A stretch of 64,000 nucleotides of DNA, from NCBI GenBank assembly GCA_015059245.1, contig SVAU01000007.1, forward strand, positions 1-64,000, given 5' to 3'. Of this stretch, positions 36,409-44,645 are shown in pieces. The DNA is from Bacillota bacterium (GTDB lineage Bacteria > Bacillota_I > Bacilli_A > RF39 > UBA660). Within the stretch, counting starts at the first letter, position 1; each line of letters begins with the position of its first letter. The translations under genes and the position numbers were made by a program. The notes under the pieces were generated by a model. It ran no database searches. It was not told where the DNA came from and was given only the letters and a program-made list of their open reading frames with translations.

Positions 36409-36431
36409 ATAATCGAAAGATTATCTTTTTT
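36407..36431 (+). terminator. Intrinsic terminator, duplicated copy 2
   Basis: Same AGATAATC-GAAA-GATTATCT hairpin as at 35405. It begins inside the TAG stop codon. Confidence 0.85.
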
Positions 36432-36486
36432 AGTGATTGAATTTTATTAATAAATTTTATATAATTTAATAGTAGGGTGGTCACAT

Positions 36487-37389
36487 ATGAAAGAAGTATA
36501 TGTTCCTAGTAAGTATATTGATAAATATATGGCTTATTTGGAATATGAAAGAAAATTATCTAATAATACTTTAAAAAGTTATTTAAATGATTTAAAAGAC
36601 TTTGATATTTATTTTAAGGGAGAATTACTTAATCTTTCTTATGATGATATAAAAAAGTATATTGATACTCTACAAGAAAAAACTAGTACTACAATATCTC
36701 ATTATATTACTGTAATTAGTTCATTCTATTCATTCTTAGTTAGTGAAAATGAAATAAATAGTAATCCTTGTGAGAATATTGCTACTCCTAAAATAGTTAA
36801 GAAATTACCAAATTATTTAACTGAAGAAGAAGTAAATAAATTACTTGATATAAATTTACTTACTCCATATGATTATCGTAATAAAGCTATGTTAGAGTTA
36901 TTATATGCTACTGGTTTAAGAATAACAGAATTGTGTAATTTAAAGTTATCTGATGTAGATGTAAATAATTGTTTTATAAGAGTTTATGGTAAAGGTAAAA
37001 AAGAAAGAATAGTACCAGTTACTGATTTAGCTTTAAAACATTTACTTACTTATATTTATGAGTATAGAAATCTAATCTTAAAAGATAAAGATTCTGAATA
37101 CTTATTTATATCTAATAGTTTAACTAATATTAGTAGACAAGGATTCTTTAAAATACTTAAGAAAGAATGCAAAAGGGTTGGTATAGAGAAGAATGTATCT
37201 CCTCATATACTAAGACATTCATTTGCTACTCATTTACTTAAACATGGTGCTGATTTGAGAATAATACAAGAATTACTTGGACATGAAGATATAACTACTA
37301 CTCAAATATATGCTCATTTAGTAAATGAAAAATTAAAGAATGATTATGAATATCATCCAAGAAATAAGATCTATGAGGAGGATTTATGA
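36487..37389 (+). CDS. xerD: Tyrosine recombinase XerD
   Basis: 300 aa, standard Xer length. The N-terminal SAM-like domain (YLEYERKLSNNTLKSYLNDL) is followed by the catalytic domain with Arg in ATGLRITELCNL, Lys in GKGKKERIVPV, and the His-xx-Arg box SPHILRHSFATHLL. Then come GADLRIIQELLGHEDITTTQIYAH, with the Tyr nucleophile, and an HPR end. GADLR favours XerD over XerC. It resolves chromosome dimers at dif with a partner. No phage or integron genes are near. Its TGA stop overlaps the next ATG. Confidence 0.9.
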   Translation: MKEVYVPSKYIDKYMAYLEYERKLSNNTLKSYLNDLKDFDIYFKGELLNLSYDDIKKYIDTLQEKTSTTISHYITVISSFYSFLVSENEINSNPCENIATPKIVKKLPNYLTEEEVNKLLDINLLTPYDYRNKAMLELLYATGLRITELCNLKLSDVDVNNCFIRVYGKGKKERIVPVTDLALKHLLTYIYEYRNLILKDKDSEYLFISNSLTNISRQGFFKILKKECKRVGIEKNVSPHILRHSFATHLLKHGADLRIIQELLGHEDITTTQIYAHLVNEKLKNDYEYHPRNKIYEEDL

Positions 37390-38018
37390 AAAAATTAATA
37401 CCTAAATTAATATTTATTGTTTTAATAGTAGCTGTTGTGTTTGGTGGTAAGTATGTTATTGATCATAAAACACATGATTATAGAACTGATGTAAAAAAGA
37501 GTTTAACTGATTACTTTATAAATGGTAATGTAAGTTCTTTAGATTCAATAGTTGATTTATTAAATGAATATGTAGATGATGAAGAATATAGAAAGAATGT
37601 ACAAACATATAGTGCTGATATAGTTGGTAGTTGGTTTGTATATATAGATAATAAATATTATTGTTCTACATCTAATAAGAACTCATGTACTGCTCAACAT
37701 GCTGAATTAACTACATTATCTAATAAACTAGAAGAATTATATAAAGTTAAAGCAGATGATGGATATACTATAATAGTACCTAGTTCATATAATAGTTTAA
37801 AGAAACAAACTGAAGAAAAATTAGCTGGTTTAAATAGAGCAATGACTTCTACTACTGCTAGAGATCCTCAGGATATAGAACAAATAAGACAAAGAAAATG
37901 TCAATTAACTAATGAATGTGAAAGATGCTATGAAGGTGCTTGTACATGTTATTATACTGATTCAAGTACTAAAGTAAGAGAAGAACTTCAATGTTGGGGT
38001 AAAGCTCAAAAGAACTAA
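37386..38018 (+). CDS. Exported protein with N-terminal anchor and cysteine-rich tail
   Basis: 210 aa, not recognised. One N-terminal helix (about 5-22), then an outer helical domain. The C-terminal tail holds eight cysteines in a CQLTNECERCYEGACTCYY-type arrangement that suggests disulfides or a metal site. The ATGA overlap with xerD and the GAGGAGG site inside xerD show translational coupling. A functional link to recombination is not implied. Confidence 0.7.
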   Translation: MKKLIPKLIFIVLIVAVVFGGKYVIDHKTHDYRTDVKKSLTDYFINGNVSSLDSIVDLLNEYVDDEEYRKNVQTYSADIVGSWFVYIDNKYYCSTSNKNSCTAQHAELTTLSNKLEELYKVKADDGYTIIVPSSYNSLKKQTEEKLAGLNRAMTSTTARDPQDIEQIRQRKCQLTNECERCYEGACTCYYTDSSTKVREELQCWGKAQKN

Positions 38019-38024
38019 AAAAAT

Positions 38025-38055
38025 AAGAGGAACATTTAATGGTTCCTCTTTTTTT
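38025..38055. terminator. Bidirectional intrinsic terminator
   Basis: AAGAGGAAC-ATTTAATG-GTTCCTCTT plus a T-run, shared with the small convergent gene. Confidence 0.85.
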
Positions 38056-38056
38056 G

Positions 38057-38161
38057 TTAATTACATTTATTATTTGATTGATTTTCTCTAGAATTAGCTT
38101 TTTTATTATTTGCTTTTTGATTAGCTTTACTAGAAGATTGTTTACTTTGTTTCTTTGACAT
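38057..38161 (-). CDS. 34-aa basic hydrophilic protein
   Basis: A short reading frame, MSKKQSKQSSSKANQK followed by an Asn/Lys/Ser-rich tail ending in CN. It has an excellent ribosome site (AGGAGGGATAATT-ATG) and a terminator at its end. Very polar and positively charged, likely disordered. It might be a small nucleic-acid-binding or ribosome-associated protein, but no family is recognised. Too short for ordinary gene callers. Confidence 0.55.
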   Translation of the reverse strand: MSKKQSKQSSSKANQKANNKKANSRENQSNNKCN

Positions 38162-38246
38162 AATTATCCCTCCTAGTACTAGTATTAGCTATTATATAAA
38201 ATATATTATGGTAATATTTGGAAATGAGTAAGAATATTATATTACT

Positions 38247-38975
38247 ATGAATATATGGATTACGATTATAATTACTAGTATTGCTGGATTGTCTACAATA
38301 TTAGGTAATATACTATTATTTATAGATGATAAGTATAAAGATAGAGTTATATCTTTTAGTATGGGGTTAGCTTTTATAGTTATGTTTCTTATATCTATAT
38401 TTGATTTAATACCAGAGGGGATTAGATTAGTTAGTGATTCTTTTAATATATATGAATTATTTATTTATAGTTTGTTGTTGTTATTGATAGGTTATGTATT
38501 TGTAGTATTTATAGATAATAGAATAGATAGTGATAGTAAGTTATTTAAGATAGGTATTTTGAGTATGATTAGTTTACTTATACATAATATACCTGAAGGT
38601 ATTATATGTGCTATTAGTAGTGTTAATGATATTAATTTGGGTTTTAAGATGAGTTTTATGATTATGTTACATAATATTCCTGAAGGGATAGTTATTAGTT
38701 TGCCTATATATTATGTTACTAAGAGTAGGGGGAAGGCTTTATTATATACTGTTATTAGTTCTTTAGGAGAGATAGTTGGAGCTATTATTACTGTATTGTT
38801 CTTGTATAGGTATATTAATGATTATATTATGTATATTGTATTTATTATTACTGCTGGTATTATGATTACTTTAAGTGTAAGTAAGATACTTAAAGAAGGT
38901 ATATCTTTTAAACTATTTAAATGGCTTATTTTGGGTATTTTAGTTGGATTTGGTATTGTTGTTATAACTATGTAA
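38247..38975 (+). CDS. ZIP-family divalent metal transporter
   Basis: 242 aa, eight hydrophobic segments. The two metal-binding helices show LIHNIPEGII and MLHNIPEGIVISLPIYY, the ZIP (ZupT-like) hallmarks. SSLGEIVGAI follows in the next helix. ZIP proteins bring Zn, Fe or Mn into the cytoplasm. The His/Asn/Glu ligands are intact. The ATG lacks a strong ribosome site (only GAGTAAG some way upstream), so the start is tentative. Confidence 0.85.
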   Translation: MNIWITIIITSIAGLSTILGNILLFIDDKYKDRVISFSMGLAFIVMFLISIFDLIPEGIRLVSDSFNIYELFIYSLLLLLIGYVFVVFIDNRIDSDSKLFKIGILSMISLLIHNIPEGIICAISSVNDINLGFKMSFMIMLHNIPEGIVISLPIYYVTKSRGKALLYTVISSLGEIVGAIITVLFLYRYINDYIMYIVFIITAGIMITLSVSKILKEGISFKLFKWLILGILVGFGIVVITM

Positions 38976-40195
38976 TAAAGTTTGTTATTTGGCTTTAAAA
39001 TATATAAAATGAGACACACCTACTCGATGGAGTGGGGAAGAGATAGATATTTATTTAAGTAAGTTATAATTATATGAATATATGTTTGGTTTATGTAAGA
39101 TGTGTTTTGATATGTAATGTTCTGATGATAATTATTTATCTTAACTGTAATAATAGATAATATATTAGATTTGGAATTATAGAAGATTATTGATCTTATT
39201 ATAGAGATATGTTTTTATTAAAAATATTGTCGGTTAACATAAGATATATTATACGAAGTAAGATATAAATTGAGAAATATATAGATATATATGTAATTTG
39301 GTTTGGATTTATTATTTATTGATTGTTTCTGTTATTTATTGTCTCTTATTATATATAGATGATTATTATAGATTTAAATTAATTAAATTTATGAATTTTA
39401 ATTTAAAAATTATTTTTTATTTATGAATTTATATTTTATACATTTGTTCGTTTTTATATTTGGATTTGAATTATTATTAGATGATTAATTATTAAGCTTG
39501 TTTTAAATTAGGAATCGAGTTTTGTTTAGATGATATCTTGATCACTTCGTGGAATCTGTATTATTTATATTTGGCATCGAGAATTGATTTGGTGGATACT
39601 TCATCGTCTTTGTTTCCAATTCCAATTTTAAAATCGTCCGCGAGATATGTTTAGATGGACAATTTATCATCTCGAGGATTTGATTTCTTTAAATATGATT
39701 TTTGAAATCGGCATCGAGATTTAAATAAATGGTCAGTTAATCAGTTCGTGGAATTTCGAGGAATTCAAATTTGGAATCGAGATTTAAATTATTGATATGT
39801 TGGTCATGTTATGGAATGTTTATTTTAAAATTGGAATTGAGATATTAATTAATGATATGTTTATCAGGTCGTTTCTGATATAAATAATAAGAATTTGAAA
39901 AGGGGAAGTCCCCTACTAATTTTTTTGTATTTTGATAGGGGGAGTTATAAATTTTATAATACGAACAAATGTTATTATATATAATATTTATTATATTATT
40001 ATATATTTAGTTTTTTGAAATTGGAATCGACAATAAAAAAGATGATATGTTTATCATCTCATGGAAAAATTGTTTTTAGGCGTTTTAAGGAGTTTATTTG
40101 TTTTTACCTTCTACTCCCCTTCTCTATTCATTAAATGTCGGGTAGAGTGCTTTATTTTGCCTTTAAATTTAAAAATAAAATAAAAAAACAGAAGT
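38976..40195. other. Gene-free 1.2-kb stretch
   Basis: No reading frame on either strand has both length and a ribosome site. The right half holds the repeat array described next. The left half (39100-39400) has looser resemblances to the same unit (TTTGGAATTATAGAAG near 39170, TGATGATAATTATTTATC near 39123). A hairpin AGGGG-AAGT-CCCCT with T7 at 39901-39928 looks like a rho-independent terminator on the plus strand. I see no tRNA, tmRNA or RNase P core. Confidence 0.7.
39511..40070 (+). repeat. Degenerate ~60-bp direct-repeat array
   Basis: Copies start near 39511, 39573, 39633, 39709, 39773, 39833 and 40023. Each reads roughly GGAATCGAGAT, an A/T stretch, GATGATATGTTTATCA, then TCGTGGAAT. 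The inner GATGATA/TATCATC arms can form a small hairpin, best preserved in the last copy (40041-40058). Copy spacing is about 60-76 bp except for the last, which is separated by the hairpin at 39901. Copies differ by many substitutions, so this is an old array. Confidence 0.6.
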
Positions 40196-40208
40196 TTATT
40201 CTTCTGTT
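40182..40208 (-). terminator. Intrinsic terminator of the lipoprotein gene
   Basis: AACAGAAG-AATAAA-CTTCTGTT read on the minus strand, then T-run. Confidence 0.8.
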
Positions 40209-40801
40209 GCTTGTTTTGCGTATTCTAGATATTGTTCTTTAGTATCTTCCATATATTCTTTATATAGTGTTTCTAATGCTTTATCTGGAAACGATAGTTT
40301 GTTTTTCTCAAATAATTTTTCTAGAGCTTCATAATAGTATCTATAGATGATTGAATTATCGATGTCTTCTTCTTTTGTTATTTCCATATTATTGTTTTCT
40401 AAAATGTAGTTATTTAGATATTTTGATTCTAATTGAGAATTATATACATATGTTTTGTATTCTTCTACTGTTTTATAATTTGTGTTTTGCTCTATAGCAT
40501 TTAATAGTTCTTCACCATAATAAGTTTCTAATTGAGCTATTGTGTCTTCAGCAAACTTAGTTGCTTTATCTTGTGTTTCTTTATCATCTTTAAATTCTTT
40601 TTGGATGAATTCGAATTTTAGATTTTCCATTAAACTATAGAATGAATCTTTGTTATATAGCTCTAGCACTTTATCAGCATTTAATTCTGTGCCAGAATAT
40701 TTTATGTAAACCTTTTCTTCTGGTTCAGGACATTCTTGTTCTTTCTTTTCACATCCACATAATGTTATAATCATTAACGCTAGTATTATTGTTTTTTTCA
40801 T
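40196..40801 (-). CDS. Lipoprotein, helical, function unknown
   Basis: 201 aa with a short signal peptide and lipobox ITLCGC, so Cys17 should be lipidated. The mature part is acidic and nearly all helical (SGTELNADKVLELYNKDSF and several Glu/Tyr-rich helices). The layout recalls the helical chaperone domain of SurA/PrsA-type proteins, but no PPIase domain is present and the likeness is weak. Start from GAGGAGTGATAAC. It is the last gene before the gene-free stretch. Confidence 0.75.
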   Translation of the reverse strand: MKKTIILALMIITLCGCEKKEQECPEPEEKVYIKYSGTELNADKVLELYNKDSFYSLMENLKFEFIQKEFKDDKETQDKATKFAEDTIAQLETYYGEELLNAIEQNTNYKTVEEYKTYVYNSQLESKYLNNYILENNNMEITKEEDIDNSIIYRYYYEALEKLFEKNKLSFPDKALETLYKEYMEDTKEQYLEYAKQATEE

Positions 40802-40835
40802 GTTATCACTCCTCTATTATTTTAATTATAACATT

Positions 40836-40862
40836 AAAAAAGAAAGGATTAAACCTTTCTTG
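40836..40862 (-). terminator. Intrinsic terminator of the HTH gene
   Basis: AAGAAAGG-TTTAAT-CCTTTCTT then T6 on the minus strand, overlapping the stop. Confidence 0.8.
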
Positions 40863-41616
40863 ATTGAATCTCTGCTATTTTTTCAAATACTTCTGCAGCA
40901 TTAGTTTCGTTGATTTCTGTGAAACCTAATTCTTTTAATGCTTGGATCTTGATAGTATTTAATTGTTGTGTACGAGATAGTTTTTCTTCATTTTTTTGCT
41001 CTATTTCTTGTACGAATCTCTTATGTGATTCTGCTAATTTAGAACGAGAAGCTCCACCATTGTTATATAGTGTTAATGCTGAATAAAGGATTCCTTCAAA
41101 GATAAATTGTTTATCTTCTTGAAATTTATATTCTTCCGGATTGGTAAATCCTGTTGTTTTACTCATGTAACCAAAGATATATTTTATTTCAGGAACGTTA
41201 TCTAGAGATTGTAATAAGTGATATAGATATAGAATTGCATGATAGTTTTCATCATTCTTTTCATCACTTAATTTTTCTTTTAATAGATATGTTATATCAC
41301 TTAATAATACTTGAGATTCTTTATTTAAACCTTTGAAGTTAAATCCTGCTTCCATTTCTGAAGAACTCTTAACTCCTTGGTTTAATCTACCTTCTACACT
41401 CATTAAGTAATCAGTAGTTACTTGAATGTCTTCGATAGCTTTTCCATCAGTTATATCTAATAATTTAAATAATAATAATTTCTTTTCTTTTGGCCATTTA
41501 TTTATATCATTTAATTCTAAATAATTATAGACCATTTGTCTTGATACTCCTAAGTATTTGGCAAGTCTTACTTTTGATATTCCTAATTCTTGAAATAATT
41601 CATTTAATTGACGCAT
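40849..41616 (-). CDS. HTH-domain DNA-binding protein
   Basis: 255 aa from ATG 41616 (a TTG three codons earlier is too close to the ribosome site). Residues 1-40 form a Cro/XRE-like helix-turn-helix (LFQELGISKVRLAKYLGVSRQMVYNYL). The rest is helical and not recognised; it includes YLLKEKLSDEKNDENYHAILYLYHLL and a Lys/Glu-rich C-terminus. Probably a transcription regulator. The gene has a perfect promoter flanked by an inverted repeat, which suggests self-control. It lies downstream of the AAA+ operon and on the same strand, but behind its own terminator and promoter. Confidence 0.75.
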   Translation of the reverse strand: MRQLNELFQELGISKVRLAKYLGVSRQMVYNYLELNDINKWPKEKKLLLFKLLDITDGKAIEDIQVTTDYLMSVEGRLNQGVKSSSEMEAGFNFKGLNKESQVLLSDITYLLKEKLSDEKNDENYHAILYLYHLLQSLDNVPEIKYIFGYMSKTTGFTNPEEYKFQEDKQFIFEGILYSALTLYNNGGASRSKLAESHKRFVQEIEQKNEEKLSRTQQLNTIKIQALKELGFTEINETNAAEVFEKIAEIQSRKV

Positions 41617-41644
41617 TTTTACCAATTCCCTTCATTTATAGTTT

Positions 41645-41681
41645 ACATACTAATTATAAGTTTTTGCGTTAAGTATGTCAA
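41645..41681 (-). promoter_or_regulatory. Consensus promoter with inverted-repeat operator
   Basis: On the minus strand, TTGACA (41681-41676), 17 nt, TATAAT (41658-41653). ACATACT (41645-41651) and AGTATGT (41672-41678) form a 7-bp inverted repeat. One arm overlaps the -35 and the other lies just past the -10. Confidence 0.7.
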
Positions 41682-41692
41682 GTAAATATCAA

Positions 41693-41722
41693 GAAAAAAA
41701 CTAGTATTTAAACTAGTTTTCT
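41693..41722 (-). terminator. Intrinsic terminator closing the AAA+ operon
   Basis: AAAACTAG-TTTAAATA-CTAGTTTT then T-run on the minus strand. Confidence 0.8.
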
Positions 41723-42534
41723 TTATATACTTCAGTATTACTCCAATAGTATTTTCCATTTACTTTGTTAAATGTAGAAATATAATACTCTTCCCCTACT
41801 TCATTACTATTAAATCCTTTGTAGTATATGCCATCTTCGATGTATTTATATTTTTCTATAATAGTTATTTTATTTGAATATTTATATGCTTTTACAAATT
41901 GTTTGTCTGCAGAGATATTTCTTTGTATTTTATGTGATACACACAAGTATTCGTTATTTACGAAGTAACATAGATTATCTTCTGTAGTATAGAAGTTAGT
42001 GAAGTTAGTTATATTTTTATTAAATATTTCTAATACTGCTTTTTTTAATCTTTCTTTTGTTATATATGAATTTACCATGTAGTAGGAATTTGTTACTTTA
42101 GTACCTCCACATTGATATATATTACTTTGTAGATTTATTGATTCTGCTTGATTACAAGTTATTATTGTTTGGTATTTAGAAAAGTCGGTTGTTCTTTCAA
42201 TATATTTATATGCATAATATAACATTGTTTCTTCGTTAAGATTGTTACTTGATACTGATTCATTGTAGATATAACTACTTTGATATATTTTAAATGTATT
42301 TATATCACCTGGATTAAGATAGTTCATTAATTTATTTATCTCATCATTTGGTTTTAGTATTTCAGTTTCTGGAGTAAGTATTTCTTTTTGTGTAGGTGTT
42401 AATTCTTGGAATGCTGGTGTTTGTGTTTTTATTATGTATAAGAGTGCTGCTAGGACACAAGCGAAGAATAGTAATCCTACGTAGTTATTTCTAGCTATAT
42501 CGTATTTTATATTTCTTTTGTTGGTTCTTTTCAT
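41713..42534 (-). CDS. Single-helix exported protein, last gene of the AAA+ operon
   Basis: 273 aa from ATG 42534 (AGGTGAT lies in the overlap with the AAA+ stop region). Basic N-terminus, one membrane helix at about 19-37, then an outer domain with cysteine pairs (ITCNQAES, IYQCGG, NLCYF, YLCVS). It shares FTNF-x-CYF, FVKAYKYSN and the NGKYYWSNTEVY end with the product of 18353-19123. Function unknown. The tight link to the AAA+ gene (5-nt gap) suggests a joint role at the membrane. Confidence 0.75.
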   Translation of the reverse strand: MKRTNKRNIKYDIARNNYVGLLFFACVLAALLYIIKTQTPAFQELTPTQKEILTPETEILKPNDEINKLMNYLNPGDINTFKIYQSSYIYNESVSSNNLNEETMLYYAYKYIERTTDFSKYQTIITCNQAESINLQSNIYQCGGTKVTNSYYMVNSYITKERLKKAVLEIFNKNITNFTNFYTTEDNLCYFVNNEYLCVSHKIQRNISADKQFVKAYKYSNKITIIEKYKYIEDGIYYKGFNSNEVGEEYYISTFNKVNGKYYWSNTEVYKEN

Positions 42535-42539
42535 AAACA

Positions 42540-44033
42540 TCACCTAGATGCTTTGACAGCTCTCTCTTTTCCCCATGCTCTAATTGCTTGGATTTTTTCT
42601 GGATTTGTTTTTGATAGTGATACTACTTTTGATAGTTCATCTATTACTAATTGTTCTGTTAGTGATATATCTTTGTTAGCGATTAGTTTGTATGCGATTG
42701 ATCTCATTGTTGCTTCGATATCTGCACTTGCAAATCCTTCAGTTATATTTATTAAGTGATTTAATAGTTCATTGCCTATTTCTACTTGTAAATATTTCTC
42801 GGCATATAGTTTTAGTAATTCAGCTCTTTCATTTTGATTAGGTAAGTCTACGAAGAATATTTCGTCGAATCTTCCTTTTCTTATTAATTCTGGAGGTAGA
42901 GATTCTACTGAGTTAGCTGATGCTACTACGAATACTGGTTTTTTACATTCTTGTAACCAGAATAGGAATTGACCTATCATTTTTGATGTAACATTACTTG
43001 ATGCAGAGTCTTTTAAACCTTTTTCTATTTCATCTATCCATAATACACAAGGGGATACGTATTCTGCTGTATCTAGGGCTGCAGCTAGTTGTTGTTCTGA
43101 TTGACCAACGTATTGTCCTTGTACTGTAGCTAAGTCTAGTCTATATAGTGGGATGTTGAATATAGCAGCCGTTGCTTTAGAACATAGTGATTTACCACAA
43201 CCAGGAACTCCTGTAAGTAGTACTCCTCTTGGAGATGCTATTCCACGAGCTTGTAGTTCTTCTTTTTTAGTTGGATCCATCAATACTTTCTTTTCATTTA
43301 ACCAATCTACTAGATTATTTAAACCTGCTATTTTAAAATCTTCTTCAATATTAATTGCTTCTAGACCTGCTATTTCATTGAATAACATTTGTTTCGCATA
43401 TTTTAGTTCTTTTAAATCTTCTTTTTTTATTGAACCTTTTACTATGATAGAGGATACAATATTTTTTGCTTCCATTTCACTTAGACCTTGTAAGTAAGTA
43501 GCTGCGTTTTTGTAATCAGTTTCGTCCCATTCTATTTCTATTTGATTTTTATATGGAGCGATTGTGTTTTTTATTGTTTCTTCTAATTCAGTTTCTGTAG
43601 GATAACTTAGTTTTATACTAATACCTAATCTATTAATGTTTTGCCATACCGGTTCTGATGTAATGATAACTATTGTACCTGACATAGTTTCTGCTTTTTC
43701 TATTGCGTCTGCTAAGTATTTAGATACTGTAGAAGATTCATTTATATCTGATAAATCTGTTAAAATGAAATTACAATTTTCTTGGTGTTTAATTTCGTTA
43801 GATATATAATCTAGAGCACTCATTATTGTTTTATCTTCGCTTTTTAAAGTATTTGTTTTTAAATCTGTAATACCTTGAGACATTTGATAAAGACTAAAGT
43901 TATAATTTGTTTCGTTTGTTATATCTTTAAATATACGTAATGCTCTATTCTTTTCTACTGTATTTAATATTATTACAGGAATACGTGCTTTTAAGTATCT
44001 TTTTAAGTATTCTTTTGTTTCTTGATAATTCAT
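42540..44033 (-). CDS. AAA+ ATPase, Ycf46-like
   Basis: 497 aa from ATG 44033 (GGAG 8 nt upstream). The N-terminal 225 residues resemble the Ycf46 N-domain, with RIPVIILNTVEKNRALRIF, NFILTDLSDI and a helical lid region. The classical AAA module has Walker A GVPGCGKS (275-282), Walker B VLWIDEIEKG (about 331-340), a second region ending in RKGRFDEIFFVDLP with the Arg finger, and a C-terminal helical lid (EGFASADIEATMRSI). Ycf46-like proteins are hexameric ATPases of unclear substrate. It overlaps no gene but is coupled to both neighbours by 1-6 nt gaps. Confidence 0.88.
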   Translation of the reverse strand: MNYQETKEYLKRYLKARIPVIILNTVEKNRALRIFKDITNETNYNFSLYQMSQGITDLKTNTLKSEDKTIMSALDYISNEIKHQENCNFILTDLSDINESSTVSKYLADAIEKAETMSGTIVIITSEPVWQNINRLGISIKLSYPTETELEETIKNTIAPYKNQIEIEWDETDYKNAATYLQGLSEMEAKNIVSSIIVKGSIKKEDLKELKYAKQMLFNEIAGLEAINIEEDFKIAGLNNLVDWLNEKKVLMDPTKKEELQARGIASPRGVLLTGVPGCGKSLCSKATAAIFNIPLYRLDLATVQGQYVGQSEQQLAAALDTAEYVSPCVLWIDEIEKGLKDSASSNVTSKMIGQFLFWLQECKKPVFVVASANSVESLPPELIRKGRFDEIFFVDLPNQNERAELLKLYAEKYLQVEIGNELLNHLINITEGFASADIEATMRSIAYKLIANKDISLTEQLVIDELSKVVSLSKTNPEKIQAIRAWGKERAVKASR

Positions 44034-44034
44034 A

Positions 44035-44469
44035 TTATTCACTCCATTTAATCATATTATTTTTTATTGTCATTGAAGCTACTCCTGTATAGTCGTATTT
44101 ATCTGCTTCTTTTATTAATATGTCATATACTTTATTAGTATCTTGTTTTAGTTTGTTGATACTAGTTTGCTTTATATCTTCTGGTATATGTTGTATGTTT
44201 ATTAATTCTAATAAGTATTTTATTTCTTTTTTGAAATTTAGTAATGATAAATCTAAGTAGTTTATGTCAGTAAATATGTATTCTAGTTCTTTTGTAATTT
44301 TATTTACACTTAGGTCAAATCTATTGTTTATTAGTGTTACTAGTTTGGGAACTATCATAGATGATAGATTATTATTTACTGGTTCTTGTTTTAATTTATT
44401 AAGTAAGTCTTGATTAGTATTTGTTGTATTTAGTTGTTCTATTGTACTTAGCCATTCTTCGTATGTCAT
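44035..44469 (-). CDS. 144-aa helical protein of the AAA+ operon
   Basis: Not recognised. Soluble and nearly all helical: MTYEEWLSTIEQLN, then MIVPKLVTLINNRFDL and LLNFKKEIKYLLELINI. Ends with YTGVASMTIKNNMIKWSE. Its ATG shares bases with the stop of the upstream 57-aa gene (TAATG) and its stop is one base from the AAA+ ATG. The strict coupling on both sides suggests stoichiometric production and a physical partner or adaptor of the ATPase. Confidence 0.7.
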   Translation of the reverse strand: MTYEEWLSTIEQLNTTNTNQDLLNKLKQEPVNNNLSSMIVPKLVTLINNRFDLSVNKITKELEYIFTDINYLDLSLLNFKKEIKYLLELINIQHIPEDIKQTSINKLKQDTNKVYDILIKEADKYDYTGVASMTIKNNMIKWSE

Positions 44470-44642
44470 TAGTTACCTCTTTTTATTTCTAATGGAGGTT
44501 CGATACTCCATGTAGGTAAACTACTTATTGTTTCGTATTTTTCTTTTTTTGGTTGTTTTGTTTCTTTATTTGACGGAGTATTAACTATTGGTTTTATATT
44601 ACTAGGTTGTTTAGTTATTTGTTTTAATTGTGTTTCTTTCAT
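44469..44642 (-). CDS. 57-aa proline/lysine-rich linker protein
   Basis: Small gene with a strong site (AGGAGAATAAATT-ATG). It reads MKETQLKQITKQPSNIKP, then a Lys/Pro-rich middle and a conserved-looking end SLPTWSIEPPLEIKRGN. No helix or membrane segment; likely disordered with a short binding peptide. It begins 3 nt after the coiled-coil gene and ends in a TAATG overlap with the 144-aa gene, so it is translated as part of the same chain. Easily missed because of its size. Confidence 0.65.
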   Translation of the reverse strand: MKETQLKQITKQPSNIKPIVNTPSNKETKQPKKEKYETISSLPTWSIEPPLEIKRGN

Positions 44643-44645
44643 AAT

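Noticed and set aside
36487..37389. Phage or island integrase
   Set aside because: Length, GADLR and HPR end match chromosomal XerD. No phage or cargo genes or att repeats nearby.
37386..37389. Mycoplasma-type code (UGA = Trp) given the extreme AT content
   Set aside because: UGA ends xerD here and also the genes ending at 31881, 42540 and 51786, with overlapping starts. Trp is encoded by TGG throughout.
38976..39500. tmRNA, RNase P or other large housekeeping RNA in the gene-free stretch
   Set aside because: I found none of their conserved cores, no tRNA-like end and no long closing stem.
39511..40070. CRISPR array
   Set aside because: Copies are degenerate, lengths and spacers are irregular, and there are no cas genes.
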